Positions 23,866-32,564 of a stretch of 40,989 nucleotides of DNA are shown here, in pieces. The translations under genes and the position numbers were made by a program. Positions within the stretch are counted from its first letter, which is position 1. Each line of letters starts with the position of its first letter. The DNA is taken from assembly GCA_016794925.1 (NCBI GenBank), contig JAEUIW010000024.1:1-40989 (forward strand), in the 5' to 3' direction. This DNA comes from Phycisphaerae bacterium (GTDB taxonomy: Bacteria > Planctomycetota > Phycisphaerae > Phycisphaerales > UBA1924). The notes beneath the pieces are model-generated. The model saw only the letters and a program-made list of their open reading frames with translations, searched no databases and had not been told where the DNA came from.

Positions 23866-24726
23866 ATGCGAGCTTCACTCACATCGTCGGACGTTTCGCT
23901 CCTGGCGGGGATCGCCGCCTGCTGCCTCTCGACGTTCATGCCGACCACGGTCGAGGCAAAGGACGGCAATCCGGTGTACACGTTCAGCGACCAGAACCGC
24001 GTGGCCATCGCCCGAGGGCAGCTCGGCGTCGATTTCTGGTGGGTCAAGGACGGAGGCAACGCAACAACGAAGAAGGACGCCGTGGGCGGGCTCATCCCCG
24101 CGGCCAAGGCGGAGACGATGGCCGCCGCCGTGCTCACCCGCCTGACCGGCGACGCGGAGATCAGCGCGGACTGGGATTTCTCGCTCATGGGCGTGCCGAA
24201 CAACAACCCCAAGACGTTCATCGTCCAGGGCACGCCGAAGGCGGGCCGCGCCCCCAAGATGAAGTTCGCCAGCGCCGCGGTCCCGCAGCCCTGGGTGAAC
24301 CTGAAGTACTCGGGCGCCATCGACCCGATCCTGGGCACGGCGCTGTGGGACGTCAACGGGCTCGTCACGAACGACGACATCGGCGACATCGGCATCGGCA
24401 TCGAGGGGCACGAGGTCGTCACCACCACGTACGATCCGATCTCCGGGATCGCGAAGAGCATCGACCAGATCAAGCTCGACCTGCTCGACGGCCTCCATTC
24501 GGAGGGGTACACGTCGGCCTTCATCGACCCCTACAACGGCATGATCACGCTCCCCGACATCACGACCGGCGACCCCGTCGGGACCGACGGCCTGGACCTC
24601 GGCGCGTCGTTTTTCAGCACCGACATGGACCTCGGAGGCTCCGGCTGCATCGCGGTGCCCTCCCCGGCAACGGGCATGTTGCTCGCGCCCTTCGCGTGCG
24701 CCGCCGCGAGACGACGCAAGCGGTAG
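23866..24726 (+). CDS. exported PEP-CTERM-type protein, unknown
   Basis: A 286-residue protein. It starts with an export signal (residues 1-31, hydrophobic LLAGIAACCLSTFM, cleavage near VEA-K) and ends with VPSPATGMLLAPFACAAA then RRRKR, a planctomycete PEP-CTERM-like sorting tail. The mature part has no known domain. It is rich in Asp/Gly and beta-prone segments (TFSDQNRVAIARGQLGVDFW, DIGDIGIGIEGHEVVTTTYD), including FSTDMDLGGSG close to the tail. Proteins with this tail are processed by an exosortase and placed at the cell surface. A sequence such as GIEGHEVVTTTYD might hold a metal, but no protease motif (for example HExxH) is present. Confidence 0.78.
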   Translation: MRASLTSSDVSLLAGIAACCLSTFMPTTVEAKDGNPVYTFSDQNRVAIARGQLGVDFWWVKDGGNATTKKDAVGGLIPAAKAETMAAAVLTRLTGDAEISADWDFSLMGVPNNNPKTFIVQGTPKAGRAPKMKFASAAVPQPWVNLKYSGAIDPILGTALWDVNGLVTNDDIGDIGIGIEGHEVVTTTYDPISGIAKSIDQIKLDLLDGLHSEGYTSAFIDPYNGMITLPDITTGDPVGTDGLDLGASFFSTDMDLGGSGCIAVPSPATGMLLAPFACAAARRRKR

Positions 24727-24819
24727 CGCGGCGCGTGCCGTGGCCAACGCAACGCATTCCCGCGTACGCGCGGCGGGCCGCGCGCTCGCCCCATGCAACG
24801 TCGGACGCTCCCGCGACGC

Positions 24820-26148
24820 TCAACCCCGCGTGGCCACCGGCAGCGTCACCCGCTTCTCAACGTTCCCCGCGGCGATCTTCTCGAACCCCGAGCCCAATTC
24901 ACCGATCGGATCCGGCGGGATGATCTCGACCTTTTTTTCTCCGAGCTTGGCCCGTCCCGCGCGAACGTCGTCCTGGAACTTCAGGCATTCGGCGAGCAGA
25001 CGCTCGAGGATCTCTTCCTCGGGAACGTTCGCGACCTTCTGGCCTTGGACGTAGATGATGCCGCGCCGGTCCCCCGCGAACACCGCCACGTCGGCCCCTT
25101 CCGCTTCGCCGGGGCCGTTGACGATGCAGCCCATCACGGCGACCTTCATGGGAACGACGACCTTGGCCGCCAGCGCCGTGCGCACGTCCTGGATCAGCGT
25201 GAACAGGTCCACCTGGATGCGGCCGCACGTGGGGCACGCGATCAGGTCCACGCCGATGCGCTCTCGAAGGCCCAGGCAGTAGAGCAGCTCCAGTCCGTCC
25301 TGCACCTCGTACACCGGATCGTTCGCGTACGAGATCCGCACCGTGTCGCCGATGCCGTTGATCAGCAGCCCGCCCAGCGCCACGACCGAGCGGATGGTGC
25401 CCGTCTCCTTCGGCCCCGCGTGCGTCACGCCCAGGTGCAGCGGATGCTCGAATCGCTTCGAGATCTCCGTGTACGCGTCGATGACGATCTGCGCATCCAT
25501 CGATTTGGCCGAGATCGCGATGTCATGGAAGTCCTGCTCGTAGAAGATGTCCAGGTACTCCTCGAGCTTCGTGATCATGATCGCCAGCAGGTAGCCGTGC
25601 TTGTGGTCGGAGAAAACCTGCCCCAGCTCCTTCATCCGCTTCTGCTTGTCTCGGCGCTCGATGATCGATCCCTCGTTCACGCCCACGCGGATGGGCAGTC
25701 CCTTGGCCTTGCACGCCTGGATGACGTCGATCACCTGGGCCCTGTCGTTGATGTTCCCCGGGTTGAGCCGGATCTTGTGCACCCCCGCTTCCACCGCCTC
25801 CAGCGCCCGCTGGAAATGGAAATGCACGTCCGCCACGATGGGCACGCGCACGCGCGGCAGGATCTCCCGGAGCGCCTCGGTGTCCTTCTTTTCCGGTACC
25901 GCGACCCGCACGATGTCCGCCCCCGCCGCCGCGAGCTTGTGGATCTCCGCCACGCACGACTCCACGTCGTGGGTGTACCCCGCCGTCATCGTCTGAACCG
26001 ACACCGGCGCGAGCGCGGTCGGAGCCCCGGACTCGGGAATCCAGGCCTGACGGGCCGGGCTCTGCCGCGGCAGCCCTCCCCCGATCTGGATGATCCCGAC
26101 GCGCTGGTCGCCGACGTAAATGGGACGGGTAGGACGGCGTGGTTGCAT
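24820..26148 (-). CDS. ispG: 4-hydroxy-3-methylbut-2-en-1-yl diphosphate synthase
   Basis: A 442-residue iron-sulfur enzyme of the MEP isoprenoid pathway, converting MEcPP to HMBPP. The TIM-barrel part runs VSVQTMTAGYTHDVESCVAE, PIVADVHFHFQRALEAVE and KIRLNPGNI. The [4Fe-4S] ligands are present: C305 and C308 (LIACPTCGR), C341 (MGCIVNGPGEAEGAD) and E348. ATG 26148 is used because the family start (TRPIYVGDQRVGI) follows directly. One oddity is an insertion of about 22 residues (GGGLPRQSPARQAWIPESGA) between the first strand and VSVQTMT, where related enzymes join directly. It converges with a PEP-CTERM gene on the left and lies downstream of another on the same strand. Confidence 0.93.
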   Translation of the reverse strand: MQPRRPTRPIYVGDQRVGIIQIGGGLPRQSPARQAWIPESGAPTALAPVSVQTMTAGYTHDVESCVAEIHKLAAAGADIVRVAVPEKKDTEALREILPRVRVPIVADVHFHFQRALEAVEAGVHKIRLNPGNINDRAQVIDVIQACKAKGLPIRVGVNEGSIIERRDKQKRMKELGQVFSDHKHGYLLAIMITKLEEYLDIFYEQDFHDIAISAKSMDAQIVIDAYTEISKRFEHPLHLGVTHAGPKETGTIRSVVALGGLLINGIGDTVRISYANDPVYEVQDGLELLYCLGLRERIGVDLIACPTCGRIQVDLFTLIQDVRTALAAKVVVPMKVAVMGCIVNGPGEAEGADVAVFAGDRRGIIYVQGQKVANVPEEEILERLLAECLKFQDDVRAGRAKLGEKKVEIIPPDPIGELGSGFEKIAAGNVEKRVTLPVATRG

Positions 26149-26280
26149 GAGGCCGGATTCTAGGTGCGAACCCCGCGCCGCCGAACGACCTCGGGAGGCG
26201 GTCGCACCCGCTCCGCGCGCCGGCGACCCGGCTCGTCCGCCACCCGTCCCGCCGACGGAATGAACGCGGCGCCGCGCGAG

Positions 26281-26314
26281 CAAACGAAAACGGGCACGCC
26301 CGAAGGCGTGCCCG
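26281..26314 (-). terminator. intrinsic terminator of the 26345-26965 gene
   Basis: On the minus strand CGGGCACGCC (26314-26305), a TTCG tetraloop and GGCGTGCCCG (26300-26291) form a perfect 10-bp stem, followed by TTTTCGTTTG (26290-26281). The UUCG loop makes it exceptionally stable. It lies 30 bases after the stop of the PEP-CTERM gene and before ispG. Confidence 0.9.
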
Positions 26315-26344
26315 CGTTGCGCATCTGAATCTGACCGAATCGTC

Positions 26345-26965
26345 TCAGCGACGACGACGGCCGGCCACCAGGCCGCCGAGGCCCAGGAGGGCCGCCGCGC
26401 CGGGAGCCGGGACCAGCGTGAAGTCGATGTTGTCGACGCCCTGCCAGTCACCGAATGAGCCCGGGACGACGATGATCTTCGTCGTGGCGGAGCTCGGAAC
26501 CAGCGTCAGACGCTGGATGCCGGGCGAACTGTTGCCCTTCACGAAGTTGATGAGGGTGCTGCCGTTGTAGGCCGCGATGACGCTCGCCGCCGCGCTGATC
26601 CCCACGAAATCCATCGAGATCGTGCTCACGTTGTTCGTGAAGTTCATCGTGAACACGGGGTCGCCGGTCTCGCTCAGCCAGCCGTTGAACGTGTGCAGGA
26701 CCTTGGTGCCGTTCGAGCCGCCGCCGACATCGGTGTTGTGAACCTGCATGTTGGTGGCCGTCGCCGCGGTGCCGTTCCAGGTGGTGCCGCCCGAGAAGAT
26801 CGTGTTGAAGTTGCCCGTCAGGCCGCCGCTGGAGAAGGTCACACCCAGGCCGGAGTACTGCGTGCTCACCACGTCGTTCAAGGCGCGGTCCTCAAAATTG
26901 ATGGTCGCGGCGTTCGCAGCGCCGGCCACGGCCACGAGGGCCATAGTCGCAATCGTCCTCTTCAT
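26345..26965 (-). CDS. exported PEP-CTERM-type protein
   Basis: A 206-residue protein. The signal peptide MKRTIATMALVAVAGAANA (cleaved before ATINF) is clear. The mature part is a beta-sandwich-like domain common in PEP-CTERM proteins: INFEDRALNDVVSTQYSGLG, VTFSSGGLT, FTMNFTNNVSTISMDFVG, then FGDWQGVDNIDFTLVPAPG, which closes into the hydrophobic AALLGLGGLVAG and RRRR tail. The pattern 'NFE...Y.GLGVTFS' is shared by many short exported proteins of unknown role. AAGGAG lies well placed before ATG 26965. It has its own terminator and is probably a single-gene transcript. Confidence 0.85.
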   Translation of the reverse strand: MKRTIATMALVAVAGAANAATINFEDRALNDVVSTQYSGLGVTFSSGGLTGNFNTIFSGGTTWNGTAATATNMQVHNTDVGGGSNGTKVLHTFNGWLSETGDPVFTMNFTNNVSTISMDFVGISAAASVIAAYNGSTLINFVKGNSSPGIQRLTLVPSSATTKIIVVPGSFGDWQGVDNIDFTLVPAPGAAALLGLGGLVAGRRRR

Positions 26966-27441
26966 CTCTTCTCTCCTTGATGAATCTCTTCTCTCTGACC
27001 GAAACGCGTTTCAGCCGCGAACGCGCGACACGACCACAAGCCGCGCCGCCATCTGCGGACTGTCGACCGGATTGACGGAGCGAGTTGGAGCAGGGTCCCG
27101 CGAAACCACGATCCAGCACCCGCGCGACACGCGCTGCGGAAGCCTCGGGCGCGCAAACGCCCGGAACGAATCAATGTCTCGGGGAGCCTCCTCTCTCTCA
27201 CTCCAAAGACTGAACCCACAAGCAAACGACCCGGAGGATCGTCCGTTGCTCCAGATCCTAGCACAAACTGGGGTGACTGCAACGCCTGTTGCGCTTGGGA
27301 CGCAATTTTTGGCGAACGCGATACAGTTATCGGACTATATTTTCTTGCTTCGTTTCGCTGTTTGCAATCTCTCGTGGTGCGAACCAGCCCCGAGGCTAAA
27401 CTTTGAGCGGATCCAAACGGCCACGGATCAAGGAGCACGCC
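26966..27441. other. gene-free spacer (476 bases) with repeats and an AT-rich end
   Basis: ATCTCTTCTCTC occurs twice next to the left gene (26964-26975 and 26984-26995), so on the minus strand the ribosome-site region GAGAGAAGAGAT is duplicated. GAAACGCGTTTC (27001-27012) is a perfect 12-base palindrome upstream of the PEP-CTERM gene. From about 27240 to 27400 the sequence is clearly richer in AT (for example ACTATATTTTCTTG at 27334-27347), as expected of the promoter of the Fe-S carrier gene, though I cannot assign clean -35/-10 boxes. No gene seen. Confidence 0.5.
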
Positions 27442-27774
27442 ATGTCCATCACCCTGACACCCACCGCCGCGCGCGAGATCAAGACCATCATCGAGCAGCA
27501 GGAACTGGACGGCGGCAAGATTCGACTCCGCATCGGGGTCAAGGGCGGGGGCTGCTCGGGCTTCAGCTACCTGCTCGACCTGACCGAGACCGCCAAGGAA
27601 ACCGACGAGGAATTCGAGCAGCACGGCATCCGCGTCGTCTGCGATCCCAAGAGCCTGCTGTATCTCAACGGCACCACGATCGATTTCAAGGATGAGATCA
27701 TGGGACGCGGCTTCGTATTTCAGAACCCGAACGCCACCAGCTCGTGCGGCTGCGGCTCGTCCTTCTCAGCCTGA
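27442..27774 (+). CDS. A-type iron-sulfur carrier (IscA/ErpA/HesB family)
   Basis: A 110-residue protein of exact family length, with the three cluster-binding cysteines C38 (VKGGGCSGFSY), C102 and C104 (SSCGCGSSF). The fold markers LYLNGTTIDFKDE and GFVFQNPNA are present. It accepts a [2Fe-2S] or [4Fe-4S] cluster from a scaffold and passes it to apo-enzymes; IspG and HemW in this window are Fe-S proteins and so conceivable clients (inference). AAGGAG seven bases before ATG 27442 fixes the start. No isc or suf genes are nearby. Whether it is ErpA or IscA cannot be decided. Confidence 0.93.
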   Translation: MSITLTPTAAREIKTIIEQQELDGGKIRLRIGVKGGGCSGFSYLLDLTETAKETDEEFEQHGIRVVCDPKSLLYLNGTTIDFKDEIMGRGFVFQNPNATSSCGCGSSFSA

Positions 27775-27918
27775 GGAGCCGGTTCTTTACCTGAAAATCG
27801 CGCCGGGGGTTGTTCTCGGACCCCACTCTCGGTAGTCTGGGTTTGCCGCCGGGTTCGCGTTCCGCCGCCGGAATGCGCGCCGGTCCGTCGGACCTCAGCC
27901 CTCGGGGAGCGCCGTGCC

Positions 27919-28392
27919 ATGACCGAAGGAACCTCGCCACTTGGCACGTGCCGCGGCTACACGAATCCCACCGTCACCCAGTTCAGCGTTTTCCTCGAGA
28001 ACCGTGTCGGTCGGCTGCTGGACCTGGTCAAGGTACTCGATGATTCCCCGGCTCGGATCTGCGCGCTCAGCGTGCACGAGGCCAGCGACCATGCCGTGGT
28101 GCGCGTCATCACCAGCGACGCCGCGGATGCCCGGGCCCTGCTCAAGCGCCAGCAGCTCGCGTTCATGGAGACCGACCTGCTGGTCGTCGCCATGGACAAG
28201 GGGCACACGCTCTCGAGCATGTGCCAGCACCTGCTCCGCGCCGAACTCTCGATCCGGTTCGCGTACCCGCTGATGCCCGGCGTGAGCGGCGTGCCCATGA
28301 TCGCCCTCGCGGTGGACGACCCCACGCTCGCCAGCCAGATCCTCATCCGCAAGGAATTCCGGCTGCTGGGCGAAGCCGAACTGCTGGGCTAG
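27919..28392 (+). CDS. tandem ACT-domain protein
   Basis: A 157-residue protein with two ACT-like ligand-binding domains: about 18-88 (VTQFSVFLENRVGRLLDLVK, ...ALSVHEASDHAVVRVITSD) and about 92-156 (SMCQHLLRAELSIRFAYPLM, ...MIALAVDDPTLASQIL). The first has the ENRVGRLLDLVKVL turn typical of ACT domains that bind amino acids. There is no catalytic domain, so it is probably a stand-alone regulator or sensor of amino-acid levels. ATG 27919 precedes the first strand by 17 residues. It is 144 bases after the Fe-S carrier, in the same direction; co-transcription is possible but not shown. Confidence 0.82.
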   Translation: MTEGTSPLGTCRGYTNPTVTQFSVFLENRVGRLLDLVKVLDDSPARICALSVHEASDHAVVRVITSDAADARALLKRQQLAFMETDLLVVAMDKGHTLSSMCQHLLRAELSIRFAYPLMPGVSGVPMIALAVDDPTLASQILIRKEFRLLGEAELLG

Positions 28393-28410
28393 CGCCGCCG
28401 TCGCGCCGTC

Positions 28411-29136
28411 TCAGTGTCCGCCCGCGCGCATGGTCTCCAGGCTCTCCGGGAACGGGTAACTCGGGAACACGCCCACGGTGCCGTACCGCCACGCCGAAGG
28501 CGGCGGGTAGACGTCGCCGCGGAACCCCGCGTGGTACATCGTCCGGAGCACCGACTCGAAGCTGGGTTCGCGGCCGTTGGGCCCGAGCAGGCGGTTGGCC
28601 CGGGCGTTGAGGAACGAGACCGCGGCGACCGGCAGCCGCTCGCGCCGGTCCGCCAGCATCTTCGACACCGTGCCGAATCCGCGCGAAAGATCCTCCAGCG
28701 TGAAGTAGTCGCGCCCCTTCGGGCGCAGCAGCCCCAGGATGAGCAGGCTGTCGAGGTCGTACTTCAGCACGTACGGCTCGCGGTCGTGCGCCGCGTGAAC
28801 CGCCACCGATTCCTGGAACATCTTCGCGTAGCTGGTCACGCTCCTCGGGGACCACTGGCTGGTCGTGATCAGCTCGACCAGCTTGGCGATCACCCCGTGG
28901 GCGTTGTCCGTGTCGTTCACCCCGCACACCACCGTGCGGTAGCGGCCGTCGAGCAGGTCCCGCAGCAGGTCCTGGCCCCACAAGATGCGGGCCCGCGGCG
29001 TGGCCCCCGGCGCGTGCCCCGCCGCGTGCGCGGGCTCGATCGGCAGCAGACTCACCCGATCGGGGAACTGCTCCGTGCCCATCAGCAACTCACCCTCGTC
29101 GTCGTACAACCGAACCGGAACGTGCGGGGTGGTCAT
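28411..29136 (-). CDS. unrecognised 241-residue protein
   Basis: I do not recognise this family. The protein looks globular and cytoplasmic with no signal peptide or membrane helix. The N-terminus is beta-like (VPVRLYDDEGELLMGTEQFP). A central region VVCGVNDTDNAHGVIAKLVE, then ITTSQWSPRSVTSYAKMFQE is followed by the helical LKYDLDSLLILGLLRPKG and FTLEDLSRGFGTVSKMLADR, which reads like a winged-helix element. The C-terminus is Pro/Tyr-rich. A DNA-binding role is only a guess from that element. It converges with the ACT gene (18 bases apart) and is divergent from the DUF4394-type gene. Confidence 0.7.
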   Translation of the reverse strand: MTTPHVPVRLYDDEGELLMGTEQFPDRVSLLPIEPAHAAGHAPGATPRARILWGQDLLRDLLDGRYRTVVCGVNDTDNAHGVIAKLVELITTSQWSPRSVTSYAKMFQESVAVHAAHDREPYVLKYDLDSLLILGLLRPKGRDYFTLEDLSRGFGTVSKMLADRRERLPVAAVSFLNARANRLLGPNGREPSFESVLRTMYHAGFRGDVYPPPSAWRYGTVGVFPSYPFPESLETMRAGGH

Positions 29137-29269
29137 CGCGTGCTCTCCATGGCGTCGGTCGGATTCGAGCGTGCGGGGGCCCGCGCCCGATCACGCCGGA
29201 GCCGACGCGCGCGGGACCCCGTCGATCGTATCCAAACATTGCCCGTGCGGGAGCGGCGTCGATGATCGG

Positions 29270-29283
29270 TCGAAGATCTTCGA
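29270..29283. promoter_or_regulatory. 14-base perfect palindrome in a divergent spacer
   Basis: TCGAAGATCTTCGA is perfectly self-complementary. It lies 133 bases from the start of the minus-strand gene and 120 from the GTG of the plus-strand gene in the 266-base divergent spacer. It could be the site of a dimeric regulator acting on one or both. The rest of the spacer shows no gene. Confidence 0.4.
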
Positions 29284-29402
29284 TGTTCGCAAGAGCAGCC
29301 CGTGATGCCGACATGTAGCCCCTGCGCCTCGTGCGCATCAACGGAGTGGCGTCCCCGATGTCGCGTGTGCGATCCGGGCTCGCGCCACGTGGAGAACAAT
29401 AC

Positions 29403-30296
29403 GTGAAAATCGCCCTCTCTCTCACCGCGGCCGCGCTGGCGCTCGGCGCGTCGCCGACCGCCCAAGCCGAGCTTGTGTACGGGATCACAGGCGGCTCGGC
29501 CGGCGGAAGCCTGGTCAGCTTCGATTCCGCCACGCCCGGAACCGTCACCACCGTCGGATCGCTCAGCGGCGTGCTCTCCGGGCACGCGGTCCGGGCCATC
29601 GACTTCCGACCCGCCACCGGCCAGCTGTACGCCCTGAGCCACAACGGCGCGGCGGGCCAGGTCTACACCGTCAACCTCACCAGCGGCGCGCTCACCACGG
29701 TCGGGGCCGGTTTCTCCTTCGCCGCGTCGCCGAGCAGCCGCATCTCGATGGACTTCAATCCCGTGGTGGACCGGATCCGCATCGTCACGGGCGATACCCA
29801 GAATCTCCGCGTTCATCCCGGCACCGGGGCGCTGGTCCTCAACGACACGGCCCTCGCGTACGACGCGGGCGACGCGAACGCGGGGGCGCCCGCGTTCGTG
29901 GTCGGGGCCGCGTACACCAACAACTTCGCGGGCGCCACCTCCACTTCGCTCTACGCATATGACTTCAATCTCGACAACCTCGTGACCATCGGCAACATCG
30001 GCGGCGCACCCAACAGCCCCAACACCGGCAAGATGTTCAGCGTCGGGCTCTCGGGCCTCGTGACGTCCGACGGCGGCGTGGGCATGGACATCTCACGCAC
30101 CAGCGCGACCGCCTACCTCAGCTACAACGACGGCGGCGAACGCTTCGGCACGCTGAATCTCGCGACCGGCGCCGTCACGTCGGTCGGCGCCGTTCCGCTC
30201 GACCTGCTCGACATCTCGGTGGTCATCCCCGCCCCGTCCACGTTCGGCCTGGCCGGCGTCGTGGGGCTGGGCGCGCTCGGACGCCGCCGTCGCTGA
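29403..30296 (+). CDS. exported DUF4394-type propeller protein with PEP-CTERM-like tail
   Basis: A 297-residue protein. The signal peptide begins at GTG 29403 (VKIALSLTAAALALGASPTA, cleaved before ELVYG). GGAG lies seven bases ahead, so I reject the in-frame ATGs at 29331 and 29358, which would put charged residues before the signal. The mature part has DUF4394 features: LVYGITGGSAGGSLVSFDSA, VRAIDFRPATGQLYALSHNG, FNPVVDRIRIVTGDTQNLRV and TSLYAYDFNLDNLVTIG. It ends in IPAPSTFGLAGVVGLGALG plus RRRR, the sorting tail. These proteins are surface-located beta-propellers of unknown ligand. A strong terminator follows. Confidence 0.87.
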   Translation: MKIALSLTAAALALGASPTAQAELVYGITGGSAGGSLVSFDSATPGTVTTVGSLSGVLSGHAVRAIDFRPATGQLYALSHNGAAGQVYTVNLTSGALTTVGAGFSFAASPSSRISMDFNPVVDRIRIVTGDTQNLRVHPGTGALVLNDTALAYDAGDANAGAPAFVVGAAYTNNFAGATSTSLYAYDFNLDNLVTIGNIGGAPNSPNTGKMFSVGLSGLVTSDGGVGMDISRTSATAYLSYNDGGERFGTLNLATGAVTSVGAVPLDLLDISVVIPAPSTFGLAGVVGLGALGRRRR

Positions 30297-30800
30297 GCCC
30301 CCGCTCATCGGCCCGTCGCTCCCGACGAACACGGTTCCGCTCCCGAACCCCGGCCACGAAAGCCGGGGTTTTTTCATCCGCGCCGTTGCCGCGCACCCGC
30401 GTCCCCCGTCCGCGCCGCGCGGCGGGAGCGGGGACCCGGACCGAGGACGCGGGCCGTCCTTGCAAACCAGAGTTTCCCCGCTGCCGAACGGCCGTCGCAC
30501 AAGAAAAACCAGCCTCTGGTCTTGACTCCGATGCAACCCCGATGGCCGCCGCCGGTGCGCACGCGAAGACCACCGTGGGATCCGGGTTCCCCCAGTCGCG
30601 GCCCCGCGAACGGACGGATTTGCGCGAATTTTCCTCACCTTCCGCAACTCGCGGGGCGCGGGTGCCTAAGAGTTACCGGTCCGAGAGGAGCAGGAGACTC
30701 GACGAACAACGTCGCCGTGAACGCCCACCGATCCCCGCCGAGCACCGCGGGGACCGCGGTTCATCGCTCGTTGTCGTGAGGGAGAGAGGATCGCGTTCAC
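30297..30800. other. gene-free spacer (504 bases) with a terminator
   Basis: Its first 80 bases hold the terminator of the DUF4394-type gene. The rest shows no convincing gene in any frame; the frames that cross it are Arg/Pro-rich. GAGAGAGGA (30782-30790) just before the TTG at 30801 is a fair ribosome site for the next gene. Confidence 0.4.
30348..30374 (+). terminator. intrinsic terminator of the DUF4394-type gene
   Basis: CCCCGGC (30348-30354) pairs perfectly with GCCGGGG (30362-30368) around a seven-base loop CACGAAA, followed by six T residues (30369-30374). It lies 52 bases after the stop codon. Confidence 0.9.
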
Positions 30801-32423
30801 TTGGAAACGCCCCGTTGGATAGGCACCAACGTCACCCGCGAGAAGCGACCCGCGACGGATTTCCGCTGCCGCGGCACCACGGCACTCGTCGCGGCGCTCG
30901 CCATCATCGGTCTCGGCGGCGACGGTCGTTCGGAGCCGAACGGAGACGCGCCCGATCCGACCGACCCCCCGCCCGGGGACGCGGCCGGAACGAACGGCAT
31001 GGCCGACTCCGGGCCGCCCTGCCACGCCCGCCTGATCAGCCGCCCCCGGCCCACGGCGGATTCCGCGCGAGGGTCCAGCGGCGCGCCGTCGCTCTCGTCC
31101 AGCGGCCGCCGCGCCGCGTTCGAATCCGACGCCGCGAACCTCGTCATCAATGATGCGAACGGCGTCTCCGACGTTTTCACGATCGATCTCGACAGCGGCG
31201 CCGTCTCGCTCGTCAGCCTCACGCCCGGCGGCGACCCGGGCGACGGCCCCAGCCGCCTCGGCCGACACGCCCTCTCCGACGACGGCACGGTCGTGGTCTT
31301 CGAGAGCGACGCGACCGATCTCGTGCCCGACGACACCAACGGTGTCACCGACGTGTTCATCCGCGACCTGACAACGGGGCGGACGCGCCGCCTCAGCGTC
31401 TCCTCCGACGGCGCCCAGGCCGATGCGCCCTGCACCCACCCCACGATCTCCGGCGACGGACGCTTCGTGGCCTTCGATTCGACCGCGACCGTTCTGTCCG
31501 GCGCCCGCCGCCCCGGCCTCAGCGCGGTGTTCATCCACGACCGCGCACTCGGCCTCACCACCCGTATCGATCCGCCCACCCGCGGGAACATGTCCCCGAA
31601 GATCCGCCTCGGCGCCAGCCGACCCGCGCTCTCCCGCGACGGCCGCTTCGTCGCCTACGAGACCGACGAGAACGACCTCGTCCCCGACGATGCGAACGGC
31701 GCCACCGACGTTGTCGTGTACGACCGGCTCCTCGACCGTGCGTTCCTCGCCAGCGCGACCGCCGATGGCGCGCCGGGCAACAAGGACTCCGGTCACGCGG
31801 CGCTCAGCCACGACGGCCGCTTTGTCGCCTTCGCGTCCGATGCGTACAACCTCGTCCCGTCCGACCTTGGCTTCTGCCGCGACGTCTTCCGCAAGGACCT
31901 CCACTCCGGCCGGATCGTCCGCGCCAGCCGTCCAGAGTCTGACGAGGAGGCCAACGGCGATTCCGATTGGCCCGATCTCGCGCAGGACGGCCGTCTCGTC
32001 GCCTTCGTCTCACGCGCGTCGAACCTCGTGCCCGCTGATTCCAACGCCTGCGACGATGTCTTCGTCCGCGACCCCGAAGGCGGCCGGACCGTCCGCCTCT
32101 CCCAGCCCGCTCCCGTCGCCGCCGCGCCGGGATGGAGCGGCTCGCCCGCGCTGGCGCCGGCGGCCCCGTGCGCCGCGTTCGTCAGCGCGTTCCCGACGCT
32201 CGCGCCCCGGGACACCAACAACGCCGCGGACGTGTTCGTGCGCGAGCTGTGGTGCGAGCCGCCCTGCCCCGCCGACTTCAACCATGATGGCCACATCGAC
32301 GACGCGGACCTCTTCGCTTTTCTCGGAGCCTTCCCCGACGGCCTGGCCGACGTGAACCTCGACGGCATCACCGACGATTTCGACTGGACCGATTTCTTCG
32401 CGTCGTTCGTCCTCGGCTGCTGA
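30801..32423 (+). CDS. exported seven-repeat beta-propeller with GC-type dockerin-like tail
   Basis: A 540-residue protein starting at TTG 30801. A long basic n-region precedes a hydrophobic segment (TTALVAALAIIGLGG), so it is probably exported. About seven repeats of a PD40/TolB-like unit run from residue 95 to 480, each of the form 'S.DGR.VAF.S.A.DLVP.D.NG..DVF..D...G', which suggests a seven-bladed propeller. The end CPADFNHDGHIDDADLFAFL, then ADVNLDGITDDFDWTDFF and a final GC is the Phycisphaerae GC-type dockerin tail. Its two Asp-rich loops (DFNHDGHIDD, DVNLDGITDD) should bind calcium. The tail is thought to direct proteins to the surface. The start is the least certain part. Confidence 0.8.
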   Translation: METPRWIGTNVTREKRPATDFRCRGTTALVAALAIIGLGGDGRSEPNGDAPDPTDPPPGDAAGTNGMADSGPPCHARLISRPRPTADSARGSSGAPSLSSSGRRAAFESDAANLVINDANGVSDVFTIDLDSGAVSLVSLTPGGDPGDGPSRLGRHALSDDGTVVVFESDATDLVPDDTNGVTDVFIRDLTTGRTRRLSVSSDGAQADAPCTHPTISGDGRFVAFDSTATVLSGARRPGLSAVFIHDRALGLTTRIDPPTRGNMSPKIRLGASRPALSRDGRFVAYETDENDLVPDDANGATDVVVYDRLLDRAFLASATADGAPGNKDSGHAALSHDGRFVAFASDAYNLVPSDLGFCRDVFRKDLHSGRIVRASRPESDEEANGDSDWPDLAQDGRLVAFVSRASNLVPADSNACDDVFVRDPEGGRTVRLSQPAPVAAAPGWSGSPALAPAAPCAAFVSAFPTLAPRDTNNAADVFVRELWCEPPCPADFNHDGHIDDADLFAFLGAFPDGLADVNLDGITDDFDWTDFFASFVLGC

Positions 32424-32564
32424 ATCGGGCCGTGCCGACACGCGACCGGCCCACGTGTTCGGTCCTTGCGAGGCCGTTATTCGCCGCCCGTGGTGTGCCC
32501 CCTTGTGCCCGGCGGCCGTTGTGATACGCTCGACCCCCGGGGATGCCGTCAGGAGGATCAACCA

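Noticed and set aside
30386..31153. 255-residue open frame in the spacer before the propeller gene
   Set aside because: The translation is Arg-rich with no domain, and it runs into the propeller gene in a different frame.
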